Positions 26,759-35,043 of a stretch of DNA of 64,000 bases are shown here, piece by piece. Under the pieces are notes generated by a model that ran no database searches, had not been told where the DNA came from, and saw nothing but the letters and a program-made list of their open reading frames with translations. Position numbers and translations under genes: made by a program. Positions within the stretch are counted from its first letter, which is position 1; every line of letters starts with the position of its first letter. The stretch covers positions 868,001 through 932,000 of the forward strand of contig NZ_FMZF01000002.1 of assembly GCF_900102745.1 (NCBI RefSeq). The letters run 5' to 3'. The stretch comes from Geodermatophilus telluris (lineage in GTDB: Bacteria > Actinomycetota > Actinomycetes > Mycobacteriales > Geodermatophilaceae).

Positions 26759-27784
26759 GTGACGACGACGGCTGGTGCCACCGCCCACGACACCGCGGAC
26801 GACCTCGACACCGGCCGGGCCGACGTCCGCCCGGCCCTGCGGCGGCTGGGGGAGGTCGGCGCGTTCGGCGCGGACGACGACGACCCGACCGAGGCGCTGC
26901 TGGCCTCGGTGCGGATGCTGCGCCAGCTCGCCGCGGTGTCGCTGTCGACCGCCTTCTCCGCGTGGTCGCAGCGGATGGTGCTCGAGTACCTCCGCTGCTT
27001 CCCGCCGCCCGCGCCGCCGGACGGCCTGCTCGCCGCGCTGCGCGCGGGCACCGTGCCCGGCGCCACCGCGCTGGCCCCCGCGGTCGCCGACCTCGCCGGC
27101 ACCGGCACGCTCCCGGTCACGGCCGTCCGCGACGGCGCCGGCTGGCGGCTGTCGGGGACCGTGGGCTGGGCGTCGAACCTCTTCGACGACGCCGTCGTCG
27201 TCGCCCCCGCCCGCACGGCCGACGAGGGCCGGCTGGTCGTGCTCTTCCGCCGCACCGACCCCGGCGTGACGCCGACCCGGCCGCACGACACGCTGGGCCT
27301 GCGCGGCACCGGCACCGGCGGGCTGCACCTCGACGGCGTCGCCGTCGGCCCGGGACAGGTGCTCGGCGATGACCTGAGCGCGTTCATGGCCGTGTGCCGC
27401 CCGGCGATGATGCTGCTGCAGACCGCCCTGGCACTCGGCCTCGCCGACGCGGCGCTGGCCGCGGCCCAGGAGCACCTCCCCGCCGTGCTGCGGGCCGACG
27501 GCGACGCCCTCGCCGAGCGCCGCGACGACCTTGCCCGGCGGCTGGAGGACCTCGCCGGCGACCGGGTGGGCGTCGGCCCCGGCGACCTCGCCCGGCTGCG
27601 GCTGGCCGCGCTCGACGTCGCCGCCGAGGCGGTGCGGCTGGAGACCGCGGTCGCCGGCGGGGCGGGGTACCTGGCCGGCAGCGGCACCGCCCGCCGCGTG
27701 CGGGAGGCGGCGTTCCTGCCCGTGCAGGCCCCCACGTACGGGCAGCTCCGGCGCGAGATCAGCGCGGCGGGTCCCCGGCAGTAA
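26759..27784 (+). CDS. Acyl-CoA dehydrogenase-like flavoprotein
   Basis: The 341-residue protein resembles a shortened acyl-CoA dehydrogenase: [21 protein letters not shown] matches the mid-domain W-x-x-S/N beta strand region, [20 protein letters not shown] the conserved strand that follows, and a helical C-terminal part ends in [23 protein letters not shown]. The catalytic Glu cannot be placed. Such short relatives include DszC/SfnB-like monooxygenases, so the reaction is uncertain. It sits between ftsX and smpB, where most relatives have no gene or a peptidase gene. Confidence 0.7.
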   Translation: MTTTAGATAHDTADDLDTGRADVRPALRRLGEVGAFGADDDDPTEALLASVRMLRQLAAVSLSTAFSAWSQRMVLEYLRCFPPPAPPDGLLAALRAGTVPGATALAPAVADLAGTGTLPVTAVRDGAGWRLSGTVGWASNLFDDAVVVAPARTADEGRLVVLFRRTDPGVTPTRPHDTLGLRGTGTGGLHLDGVAVGPGQVLGDDLSAFMAVCRPAMMLLQTALALGLADAALAAAQEHLPAVLRADGDALAERRDDLARRLEDLAGDRVGVGPGDLARLRLAALDVAAEAVRLETAVAGGAGYLAGSGTARRVREAAFLPVQAPTYGQLRREISAAGPRQ

Positions 27785-27794
27785 CCTGGGGTCC
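27782..27794 (+). promoter_or_regulatory. Leaderless -10 box of smpB
   Basis: TAACCT at 27782-27787 lies 7 bases before the smpB ATG and overlaps the stop of the previous gene. No ribosome site is present. Confidence 0.5.
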
Positions 27795-28271
27795 ATGCCG
27801 CGGGAACAGGGGCGCAAGCTGATCGCCCAGAACAAGAAGGCGCGGCACGACTACTCGATCCTCGACACCTACGAGGTCGGCCTGGTGCTCACCGGCACCG
27901 AGGTGAAGAGCCTGCGGGCCGGCCGGGCGTCGCTGGTCGACGGCTTCGCCACCGTCGACGGCGGCGAGGTGTGGCTGCAGCACGTGCACATCCCCGAGTA
28001 CACGCAGGGGACCTGGACCAACCACGCCCCGCGGCGCAAGCGGAAGGTGCTCATGCACCGCGAGGAGATCGACAAGCTCATCGGCAAGACCCGCGAGGGC
28101 GGCCTGACGCTCGTGCCGCTGGACCTGTACTTCAAGGACGGCAAGGTGAAGGCGACCCTCGCGCTCGCCAGAGGCAAGAAGTCCTACGACAAGCGGCAGG
28201 ACCTGGCCGAGCGCGACTCCCGCCGGGAGATCCAGCGCGCCTTCGGCCGCTACGTGAAGGGACGTCGGTGA
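27795..28271 (+). CDS. smpB: SsrA-binding protein SmpB
   Basis: The 158-residue protein has the family signature [28 protein letters not shown], the HIPEY strand and the basic C-terminal tail [22 protein letters not shown] that enters the ribosome. SmpB brings tmRNA to stalled ribosomes. The tmRNA gene itself lies about 8 kb downstream on the same strand. The stop overlaps the next start (GTGA). Confidence 0.97.
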   Translation: MPREQGRKLIAQNKKARHDYSILDTYEVGLVLTGTEVKSLRAGRASLVDGFATVDGGEVWLQHVHIPEYTQGTWTNHAPRRKRKVLMHREEIDKLIGKTREGGLTLVPLDLYFKDGKVKATLALARGKKSYDKRQDLAERDSRREIQRAFGRYVKGRR

Positions 28272-29191
28272 GGGGCATCGCCTACGACCGCTTCGGCGGC
28301 GCCGACGTCCTGGACCTCCGCGACGACCTGCCCGACCCGCCCGTCGGTCCCGACACCGTCCTGGTGCGGGTGCACGCCAGCGCGGTCAACCCGGTCGACC
28401 TGCTCATCCGGGAGGGCGGGCTGGCCGGCGCGTTCCCGCACCACTTCCCGATCGTGCCCGGCTGGGACGTCGCCGGGGTGGTCGAGGTGGCCGGTCCCGC
28501 GGTGACCGGCTTCGCCACCGGCGACGAGGTGTACGGCTACGTCCGCCGCGACGACGTCCAGTGGGGGACGGCGGCCGAGCTGGTGCCCGCCCCGCAGCGC
28601 TGCCTGGCGCGCAAGCCCTCGTCGCTGTCGTTCGCCGAGGCCGCCGGGGTGCCGCTGGCCGGGATGACCGCCTACCAGGCACTGACCGAGGCGCTCGAGC
28701 TGGGCGAGGGCGAGCGCGTGCTGGTGCACCGGGCGGCCGGCGGCGTCGGGTTCCTGGCCGTGCAGATCGCCGTCGCCCTGGGCGCGCACGTGGTCGGCAC
28801 CGCCAGCCCGCGCAACCACGGCTTCCTCACCGACGCCGGCGTCGCCGAGGTGCTCGACTACTCGGCCGGGCCGGTCAGCGGGCAGCTGTCCGAGCCGGTC
28901 GACGCCGTCCTCGACCTGGTCGGCGGGGAGACCCTGGCCGACGCGCCGGCGCAGGTGCGCGACCCCGTGCGCATCGCCAGCGTCGTCGACCCCTCGGTGC
29001 GCCAGATGGGCGGGCGCTACGTCTTCGTCCGGCCGGAGCACGAGCACCTCGAGGAGCTCGCCCGGATGGCCGACGCCGGGCAGCTGCGGGTGCCGGTGGC
29101 GCGGGCGTTCCCGCTGGAGCGCCTGGCCGAGGCGCACGAGCTGGTCTCCGGCGGGCACGTGCGCGGCAAGGTCGTGGTCACCCTCCGCTGA
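28268..29191 (+). CDS. NADP-dependent zinc-type alcohol dehydrogenase-like oxidoreductase
   Basis: The 307-residue MDR-family protein is translationally coupled to smpB. It contains [44 protein letters not shown] and the cofactor motif [30 protein letters not shown]. The A-x-G-G-V-G form indicates NADPH, and zinc ligands are missing, as in quinone oxidoreductases. It is a distant paralogue of the gene at 22316-23218. A role in trans-translation is not implied by the coupling. Confidence 0.85.
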   Translation: MRGIAYDRFGGADVLDLRDDLPDPPVGPDTVLVRVHASAVNPVDLLIREGGLAGAFPHHFPIVPGWDVAGVVEVAGPAVTGFATGDEVYGYVRRDDVQWGTAAELVPAPQRCLARKPSSLSFAEAAGVPLAGMTAYQALTEALELGEGERVLVHRAAGGVGFLAVQIAVALGAHVVGTASPRNHGFLTDAGVAEVLDYSAGPVSGQLSEPVDAVLDLVGGETLADAPAQVRDPVRIASVVDPSVRQMGGRYVFVRPEHEHLEELARMADAGQLRVPVARAFPLERLAEAHELVSGGHVRGKVVVTLR

Positions 29192-29265
29192 CCACACCCG
29201 GCGTGGCGACCGGCCGCCGGGGCACCGGCCTCCCGGGGAGCCCGCCGGGCGAGCAGCCTGCCCGC

Positions 29266-30429
29266 ATGCCCGGGCCTCGGCGTGCGCTGTCCCTGCTGGT
29301 CCCGCTGGTCACGGCGGTGGCGCTGGCCGGTGTCCCGGCGACGGCGGTCGCCGACACCGCGCGGACGCCGGACACCGCGGAGCTGCAGGCCGCGCTGAGC
29401 GACCTCGTGCGGCAGCCCGGCGGCCCGCCCGGCGCGATCGTGACGCTGGGCCGCGACGGGGACCTCGACGTCCTCACCGCGGGCGTCGCCGACCTCGCCA
29501 CCGGCCGCCCGCCCGCGGCCGGGGACGCCGTGCGGGTCGCCAGCGTGGCCAAGGCGTTCACCGCCGCCACGGTGCTGACCCTGGTGTCCCGCGGTGTGCT
29601 CTCCCTGGACGACCCCGTCGGCACCTGGCGCCCGGACCTGCCGCCGGCCTGGCAGCCGGTCACCCTGCGCCAGCTGCTCGGGCACACCAGCGGCATCCCG
29701 GACTTCAGCCGGAGCGAGGCCTTCGTGGACGCGCTGCTGGCGTCGCTGCAGGACCCGCCACCGCCGCGGGAGCTGCTGTCCCACGCCGAGGACGAGCCCC
29801 TGCTGTTCGCGCCGGGCTCGGAGTACCGGTACTCGAACTCCGACAACGTCGTGGCCGGCCTCGTCGTCGAGGCGGCCACCGGCCGTCCCTACGCCGAGGT
29901 GCTCGCCGCGCTGGTGCTGCGACCCGCCGGGCTCCGGGCCACGGGCCTCCCGGCCGGGTCGGACCTCCCGAGCCCGTACCTGCACGGCTACGACGTCTCC
30001 GAGCAGCCGCCCGAGGACGTGAGCACGGCGATCGCCGCGGGCTGGTCGTGGGCCTCGGGCGGGATCGTGTCCACCCCGGCCGACCTCGCCCGGTTCATCG
30101 GCGCCCACGTCCGCGGCGACCTCACCGACCCGGAGACCCGGGCCGAGCAGCTCACCGTCCGGCCGGGCTCGTCGGAGCCGCCCGGCCCGGGGGAGAACTC
30201 CGCCGGCCTCGGGGTGTTCCGGTACGACACCCGCTGCGGCACCGTGTTCGGCCACACCGGCAACACCGCCGGCTACACCCAGTTCGCCGCCGCCACCGCC
30301 GACGGCGCCCGCACGGTCACCGTCTCGGTCACCGGGCAGCTCACCCCCGCCGGTGCGCCGGAGCTGTTCCCGCACCTGCGGGCCGTGTTCGAGCTGGCCA
30401 CCTGCGCCGCCGTCGCCGGACACCGGTGA
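29266..30429 (+). CDS. Secreted serine hydrolase, class C beta-lactamase/DD-peptidase family
   Basis: The 387-residue protein has a signal peptide (about 1-30, ALSLLVPLVTAVALAGVPATAVAD). The S12 peptidase motifs are in order: SVAKAF (S-x-x-K nucleophile and base), YSN in EYRYSNSDN (Y-x-N) and GHTG near the end (H-x-G). LRQLLGHTSGIPDF is the conserved strand of this family. It is most like D-alanyl-D-alanine carboxypeptidases or esterases of the R61 type; antibiotic hydrolysis cannot be inferred. Confidence 0.88.
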   Translation: MPGPRRALSLLVPLVTAVALAGVPATAVADTARTPDTAELQAALSDLVRQPGGPPGAIVTLGRDGDLDVLTAGVADLATGRPPAAGDAVRVASVAKAFTAATVLTLVSRGVLSLDDPVGTWRPDLPPAWQPVTLRQLLGHTSGIPDFSRSEAFVDALLASLQDPPPPRELLSHAEDEPLLFAPGSEYRYSNSDNVVAGLVVEAATGRPYAEVLAALVLRPAGLRATGLPAGSDLPSPYLHGYDVSEQPPEDVSTAIAAGWSWASGGIVSTPADLARFIGAHVRGDLTDPETRAEQLTVRPGSSEPPGPGENSAGLGVFRYDTRCGTVFGHTGNTAGYTQFAAATADGARTVTVSVTGQLTPAGAPELFPHLRAVFELATCAAVAGHR

Positions 30430-30463
30430 GCCCGGTCCCCGGGCCGCCGCTACGTTCGCTCGG

Positions 30464-31357
30464 GTGAGCTGCGATCCACCGGTCGACGACGCCGACGTCC
30501 CGCGGTTCTGGCGGGAGCTCGGGCTGCCCGGGCTGGTCGACGTGCACGTGCACTTCCTGCCCGAGCGGGTGCAGGCCAAGGTCTGGTCCTACTTCGAGGC
30601 CGCCGAGACGCACTACGGCGCCGCGTGGCCGGTGCACTACGCGCTGCCCGAGGACGAGCGGCTCGCCGTCCTCACCCAGCTCGGCGTCCGGGCCTTCCCG
30701 ACACTGCCCTACCCCCACAAGCCGGGGATGGCCGCCTGGCTCAACGACTGGTCGCACGAGTTCGCCGCCGCGCACCCGCAGGTGCTGTCGTCGGCGACGT
30801 TCTTCCCCGAGCCCGAGGCGCCGCGCTACGTGGCCGAGGCGCTCGACCGCGGCGTGCGGGTGTTCAAGGTGCACGTGCAGGTCGGCGCCTTCGACCCGCG
30901 CGACCCGCTGCTCGACCCGGTCTGGGCCCGGCTGGCGGAGAGCGGCACTCCGGTGGTCATCCACTGCGGGTCGGGTCCGCTGCGCGGCGAGCACACCGGG
31001 CCGGCGCCGATGACCGGCCTGCTCGAGCGCCACCCGCGGCTGCAGTTGGTCGTCGCCCACCTGGGCATGCCGGAGTACCGGGAGTTCCTCGACCTGGCCG
31101 AGCGGTACGAGCGGGTGCACCTGGACACCACCATGTTCGCCACCGACTTCACCGAGCGGCTGATGCCCTTCGACCCCGCCGACCGGCCACGGCTGGCCGC
31201 GCTGCGCGACAAGGTGCTGCTGGGCAGCGACTTCCCGTCCATCCCCTACCCCTACGCCGAGCAGCTCGCCGCGCTGTCCCGCCTCGGCCTCGGCGACGAC
31301 TGGCTGCGCGCGGTGCTCTGGCACAACGGCGCCCGGCTGTTCGGGGTGGCCGGGTGA
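30464..31357 (+). CDS. Amidohydrolase 2 family metal-dependent hydrolase
   Basis: The 297-residue protein is a TIM-barrel amidohydrolase: LVDVHVHFLP holds the H-x-H metal pair at strand 1, FKVHVQVG and VVIHCGSG the following histidines, VVAHLGMPEY another, and LLGSDFPSIPY the C-terminal Asp. This is the pattern of ACMSD/2-pyrone-dicarboxylate-type lactonases and decarboxylases. A TACGTT box 7 bases before the GTG suggests a leaderless start. The substrate is unknown. Confidence 0.85.
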   Translation: MSCDPPVDDADVPRFWRELGLPGLVDVHVHFLPERVQAKVWSYFEAAETHYGAAWPVHYALPEDERLAVLTQLGVRAFPTLPYPHKPGMAAWLNDWSHEFAAAHPQVLSSATFFPEPEAPRYVAEALDRGVRVFKVHVQVGAFDPRDPLLDPVWARLAESGTPVVIHCGSGPLRGEHTGPAPMTGLLERHPRLQLVVAHLGMPEYREFLDLAERYERVHLDTTMFATDFTERLMPFDPADRPRLAALRDKVLLGSDFPSIPYPYAEQLAALSRLGLGDDWLRAVLWHNGARLFGVAG

Positions 31358-31370
31358 GGCTCGGCCGCCG

Positions 31371-31395
31371 CCGGTCCCCTCGGCCGGGGGACCGG
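31371..31395. terminator. Hairpin between convergent genes
   Basis: CCGGTCCCC (31371-31379) and GGGGACCGG (31387-31395) form a 9-bp stem with a 7-base loop between the amidohydrolase and the GYD-domain gene. Confidence 0.65.
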
Positions 31396-31412
31396 CGCGC
31401 CCGTCCAGCGGG

Positions 31413-31733
31413 TCAGGCGGTCGGAGGCCGGTAGTCCGGCCGGATCTGCCCGGCCGCGTCGACCTCCTCGGGCGTCATGAGCACGACGGTGCGCAGCCGC
31501 GCCACCCCGCTGCCGTTGATGGTCAGCGCCACGGCGGCCGCGGTCCGGGCGTCCGGCAGCTCGACGATCGAGTAGACGTCGTCGGTGCCGAAGGCGAAGT
31601 CGAAGGTCTCCACCCGGCCGCCCACACCGGCGCACATCTTCTCGATGGCCGCGCGCCGCGCGGTGCCGCCCGCCGCGAGGACCGCCTGTGCGCCCTCCGG
31701 TGCGTAGTCGGCGATGAAGAGGAAGCGGGGCAT
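31413..31733 (-). CDS. GYD domain-containing protein
   Basis: The 106-residue protein starts MPRFLFIADYAPEGAQAVLAAGG and has a ferredoxin-like fold pattern, FDFAFGTDDVYSIVELPDARTAAAVALTING being the conserved GYD strand-helix unit. GGGAGG stands before the ATG. Proteins of this family are small soluble dimers without known reaction. Confidence 0.82.
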   Translation of the reverse strand: MPRFLFIADYAPEGAQAVLAAGGTARRAAIEKMCAGVGGRVETFDFAFGTDDVYSIVELPDARTAAAVALTINGSGVARLRTVVLMTPEEVDAAGQIRPDYRPPTA

Positions 31734-31899
31734 CTCGACCTCCCGGGCTCGACCCCCGTGCCCGGTCGATGCTGCCGACGGGTCCCGGCGCGGCACAGGT
31801 CCTCCGGCACCGGCGCCACAGGACCGGCGTGGCGGCGACGCAGCGTCGGGACGGGAAACCGGTCGCGACGCCGCCCACCCCGACCTACCCTCGCGTCCC

Positions 31900-32913
31900 G
31901 TGCCCGACGTGCTGCCCGCCGACGTGACCGGCCTCCCCGCCGGCCTCACCGCCCGCCCGCTCACCCTCGACGACGCGGACGCCGCGGCGCAGCTGCTGGC
32001 CGCCGCCGAGGCCGTCGACGACACCGGCGAGCACGAGGACGCCGACGACCTCACCGAGTGGTGGGGCCGCGAGCTGGTCGACCTCCCGCGCGACGGCCGG
32101 GCGGTGGTGACCGCCGAGGGGCGGCTGGTGGGCTGGGCGACGTCGATCGCCCCGCGCGGCGGCCGGGACGCCCTCCGCATCTGGAGCGAGGGCCGGGTGG
32201 ACCCCGCGTGGCGGGGCCGCGGCGTCGGGCGGGCGCTGCTGGCCTGGCAGGTGCGGCGCGGCACCGAGCAGCACGCCGAGCACGCACCGCCCGGACTCCC
32301 GGGCCGGCTGGTCGCGGCGGCCTACCCGGCGATGACCTCGGCCGCCCGGCTGTTCGAGCGCTCGGGCTTCACCGCGGAGCGCTGGTACCACGCCATGGAG
32401 CGCGACCTGGCCGACCTGCCGGAGGGGCGCCCCGCCGCCGGCGTGCAGCTGGTGCCCTTCACCTGGGACCGCGACGACGAGGTCCGCCGCGCGCACAACG
32501 CCGCCTTCACCGCCCACCACGGCTCCACCGAGCGCGACGAGCAGGCCTGGCGCAGCTGGTTCACCGGGCAGCGGGCGTTCCGCCCCGACCTGTCGGTGCT
32601 GGCACTCCGCGACGGCGCGGTGGCCGGGTACGTGCTGGGCTACGTGTACGAGGCCGACACCCGGGCCACGGGGGTGCCGACCGTGCACCTGGGCCAGATC
32701 GGCGTCCTGCCCGCCGCCCGGGGCACCGGCGTGGCGACCGCCGCCATCGCCGCGTCGCTCGGGGCCGCCGCGCGGGCGGGCTGCGGCCGGGCCGCCCTCG
32801 ACGTCGACAGCGAGAACAGCACCGGCGCGCTGGCCCTCTACGAGCGGGTCGGGTTCCGCACCGTGCGGACCCGCACCGCCTGGTCCCACGCCGTCCCGCC
32901 GGCCGCCGGGTGA
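31900..32913 (+). CDS. Tandem GNAT acetyltransferase (MshD-like layout)
   Basis: The 337-residue protein has two GNAT domains. In the N-terminal one WSEGRVDPAWRGRGVGRALLAW carries the acetyl-CoA loop (R/Q-x-x-G-x-G/A); in the C-terminal one HLGQIGVLPAARGTGVATAAIAA does, followed by LDVDSENSTGALALYERVGF. Two-domain length and order resemble mycothiol synthase MshD, but this resemblance alone does not prove that reaction. TACCCT lies 8 bases before the GTG, so the gene is probably leaderless. Confidence 0.8.
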   Translation: MPDVLPADVTGLPAGLTARPLTLDDADAAAQLLAAAEAVDDTGEHEDADDLTEWWGRELVDLPRDGRAVVTAEGRLVGWATSIAPRGGRDALRIWSEGRVDPAWRGRGVGRALLAWQVRRGTEQHAEHAPPGLPGRLVAAAYPAMTSAARLFERSGFTAERWYHAMERDLADLPEGRPAAGVQLVPFTWDRDDEVRRAHNAAFTAHHGSTERDEQAWRSWFTGQRAFRPDLSVLALRDGAVAGYVLGYVYEADTRATGVPTVHLGQIGVLPAARGTGVATAAIAASLGAAARAGCGRAALDVDSENSTGALALYERVGFRTVRTRTAWSHAVPPAAG

Positions 32914-33353
32914 TGCGCCCGGCCACGGAGGCCGACCTGCCGCTGGTCGAGGAGGCCGAGCGGGCCTACGTCCGGGACGTCGAGCCCGGGCAGCTCGCGG
33001 CCTGGACCGCCGCGCTCGACCGCAACCGGGCGCTGTGGCGGGAGGACGTGGGCCGCACCACCGTGCTGGAGGTCGAGGGGGAGACCGCCGGGTTCGTCGC
33101 GTGGACGCCTGCCGACGGGGCGGCGCTGGTGGTGACCGTGCAGGTGCTGCCGCCGTTCCGCCGGCGCGGTTACGGGCGGCGGCTGCTGGAGGCCTGCGCC
33201 GCCCAGGCCGCGGCCGCCGGGCACGGCGAGGTCCGGCTCGGCGTGCACCGGGACAACCCCGCCCGCGCGCTCTACGCGTCCGCCGGCTTCGCACCGGCCG
33301 GCGAGGACGGCGAGTGCCTCCTCCTCCGTCGGGCGGCCCGGGCCGCTCGCTAG
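32913..33353 (+). CDS. GNAT family N-acetyltransferase
   Basis: The 146-residue single-domain GNAT protein has VTVQVLPPFRRRGYGRRLLEACAAQ as acetyl-CoA loop and LGVHRDNPARALYASAGFAPAG as the last motif. The ATG overlaps the stop of the tandem GNAT gene by one base; a GTG one codon earlier is also possible. Substrate unknown. Confidence 0.85.
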   Translation: MRPATEADLPLVEEAERAYVRDVEPGQLAAWTAALDRNRALWREDVGRTTVLEVEGETAGFVAWTPADGAALVVTVQVLPPFRRRGYGRRLLEACAAQAAAAGHGEVRLGVHRDNPARALYASAGFAPAGEDGECLLLRRAARAAR

Positions 33354-33363
33354 GGTCGCCGGC

Positions 33364-34245
33364 ATGGTCAGCGTCGATCAGCCCGCGTCCGTCGACCCCG
33401 CGGTGGCCGGGCGGGCCCACCGCGCGGTCGAGCCGCTGCACAACCACGTGTACTTCGTGCCGGAGACCGAGGAGCACCTCACCGCGGCCGGCCTGCGCCC
33501 GGGGCGGATGGTCTACTTCGCCGGCCGCGCCGCCCCCATGGGCGCGGTCGGCCCGGGCGTGGTGACGGCGACGTTCTCGAACTTCTCCCCGGCGGTGGTC
33601 GCCCGCCACGTCCCGCGCGCGTGGACGCTGGCCTCCCCGGAGCAGGTGGTCACCGCCCGCGCCGCCGCCGCCCGCGCCTCGCTCACCCGGCTGCTCGGCG
33701 GGGAGGAGGCTGCGGCCGCGCCGGAGGTGGCCGAGCTCGGCGACCTGCTCGCCGACGCCTGCTCGGTGCTGACCGCCGAGGGCCGCCCGCTCTACGCCGG
33801 GCATGCCGACCTGCCCTGGCCCGAGGACGCGGTCACCCGGCTCTGGCACGCCGCCACGCTGCTGCGGGAGTGGCGCGGCGACGGGCACGTCGCCGTCCTC
33901 GTGCGGCACGGCCTGTCGGGGATGGAGGCGCTGCAGACCCACGTCGCCACGGGCCGGGCGTTCCTCGAGCCGGTCGCCCAGACGCTGCGCGGCTGGACCG
34001 ACGAGGAGTGGGCCGCCGGGTGGGCCCGGCTGGCCGAGCGCGGGCTGGTCGACGGCCGCTCGCTGACCGAGGCCGGGCAGCGGCTGCGCGGCGAGCTGGA
34101 GGCCGAGACCGACGCGCTGTCGCTCACGCCCTGGCGGCACCTCGGACCGGACCGCACCGCCCGCGTCGTCGCGCTCGGCAAGCAGCTGTCGGGCACGATC
34201 GTGGCCGCCGGTGCCTACCCCGCCGGGGTCTTCGCCGGCCGGTGA
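33364..34245 (+). CDS. SCO6745 family protein
   Basis: The 293-residue helical protein matches the actinobacterial SCO6745 family: RAHRAVEPLHNHVYFVPETEEHLTAAGLRPGRMVYFAGRAAPMGAV at the start and VTATFSNFSPAVVARHVPRAW after it. The middle has LWHAATLLREWRGDGHVAVL, and a C-terminal GWTDEEWAAGWARLAERGLVDG segment looks like a winged-helix. The family has no established function. TAGGGT 7 bases before the ATG marks a probable leaderless promoter, and the stop overlaps the next gene. Confidence 0.82.
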   Translation: MVSVDQPASVDPAVAGRAHRAVEPLHNHVYFVPETEEHLTAAGLRPGRMVYFAGRAAPMGAVGPGVVTATFSNFSPAVVARHVPRAWTLASPEQVVTARAAAARASLTRLLGGEEAAAAPEVAELGDLLADACSVLTAEGRPLYAGHADLPWPEDAVTRLWHAATLLREWRGDGHVAVLVRHGLSGMEALQTHVATGRAFLEPVAQTLRGWTDEEWAAGWARLAERGLVDGRSLTEAGQRLRGELEAETDALSLTPWRHLGPDRTARVVALGKQLSGTIVAAGAYPAGVFAGR

Positions 34246-34775
34246 GCGCCCGGCTGCCCGACGGGCCCGCCGAGGGACCTGCCGCCGACCTGCTGCGGGC
34301 GCGCCGCGGCGGGGTGCTGACCACCCTCGACCGGCTGCTGCTGCACAGCCCACCGGTCGCCGAGGGCTGGAACGCGCTGCTGGGCGCGCTGCGCGGGGCC
34401 ACCACGCTGCCGGCCGACCTGCGCGAGCTCGTCGTGCTGCGCGTGGCGGTGCTCAACGCGGCGGAGTTCGAGTGGACGTCGCACGAGCCGATCGCCCGCC
34501 GGGCCGGGCTCACCGACCTGCACCTGCGGGTGCTGCGCGCCGCCGACGCCACCGCCGAGCCGGTGTGGTCGCCGGTGCAGGCCGCCGTCCTCGCCTTCAC
34601 CGACGCCTCCACGCGGGACGTCGCCGTGCCCGAGGCGGTCCTCGCCCGCGTGCGGGAGCACCTCGACGACCGCCAGGTGGTCGAGCTCGCGGTGCTGGTG
34701 GGCGGCTACGGCATGGTGTCGCGCTTCCTGGTGGCGCTGGGGGTGCCGCCCTCCGACGGGGAGGTCCCCGGCTGA
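34242..34775 (+). CDS. Carboxymuconolactone decarboxylase-like protein
   Basis: The 177-residue helical protein is coupled to the SCO6745 gene by a GTGA overlap. LPADLRELVVLRVAVLNAAEFEWTSHEPIARRAGL is the CMD core with the E-x-x-x-H pair, and LDDRQVVELAVLVGGYGMVSRFLVALG is the conserved last helices. The C-x-x-C pair of AhpD-type peroxidase members is absent, so a peroxidase role is unlikely. Confidence 0.85.
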   Translation: MSARLPDGPAEGPAADLLRARRGGVLTTLDRLLLHSPPVAEGWNALLGALRGATTLPADLRELVVLRVAVLNAAEFEWTSHEPIARRAGLTDLHLRVLRAADATAEPVWSPVQAAVLAFTDASTRDVAVPEAVLARVREHLDDRQVVELAVLVGGYGMVSRFLVALGVPPSDGEVPG

Positions 34776-34891
34776 CACGCCGGGGTGGACGGCGGGTGGA
34801 CGGCGGGTGACGTCGTCCCCTCCCGGTGGGCCCGGGCCGGCACCGCGTGTCACGATGGACGACGGCCCGCGCGACGCCGGCCGCCACCGAC

Positions 34892-34910
34892 GGGAGGGAG
34901 GGAGAGCGCC
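34892..34910 (+). promoter_or_regulatory. Strong ribosome site of the corA leader ORF
   Basis: GGGAGGGAGGGAGAG at 34892-34905 ends five bases before a GTG. It is one of the purest Shine-Dalgarno tracts in the window and serves no long gene, which argues that the 15-codon leader ORF is translated. Confidence 0.7.
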
Positions 34911-34958
34911 GTGCGCAGCGAACCCCCCAGTCCCAGTCCCGAGGTCCTCGCCCGCTAG
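34911..34958 (+). CDS. 15-codon Glu/Pro-rich leader peptide of corA
   Basis: GTG at 34911 to TAG at 34956 encodes VRSEPPSPSPEVLAR. The EPPSPSPE core alternates acidic residues and prolines, a composition known from the enterobacterial mgtL leader (EPDPTP), where such nascent chains make translation fail when Mg2+ is low. The next gene 85 bases on encodes the Mg2+ transporter CorA. The last codons lie inside arm 1 of the hairpin set at 34943-35019, so ribosome position would decide the fold. Translation and function are inference. Confidence 0.6.
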   Translation: MRSEPPSPSPEVLAR

Positions 34959-35019
34959 CCCCCCGGTCGCCGCGCGCCCGGTGCGGAGTCGCGGCGAGGA
35001 CCGCAGCTGTGTCCTCGCC
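34943..35019 (+). promoter_or_regulatory. Three-arm switchable hairpin leader of corA
   Basis: Arm 1 GGTCCTCGCC (34943-34952), arm 2 GGCGAGGACC (34993-35002) and arm 3 GTCCTCGCC (35011-35019) are built so that arm 2 can pair with arm 1 (10 bp) or arm 3 (9-10 bp, 9-base loop) but not both. The 2:3 hairpin is compact and terminator-like and ends 24 bases before the corA ATG. This is the architecture of a translation-coupled attenuator. Confidence 0.65.
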
Positions 35020-35043
35020 GTCCAGCGTCCCCGGGAGCCCGTC

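Noticed and set aside
34784-34810. Tandem GTGGACGGCGG repeat before the corA leader
   Set aside because: Only two units are present in low-complexity GC-rich sequence; no function can be supported.
34776-35043. M-box (ykoK) riboswitch in front of corA
   Set aside because: I do not see the conserved M-box core sequence; the leader ORF and three-arm hairpin set explain the region better.
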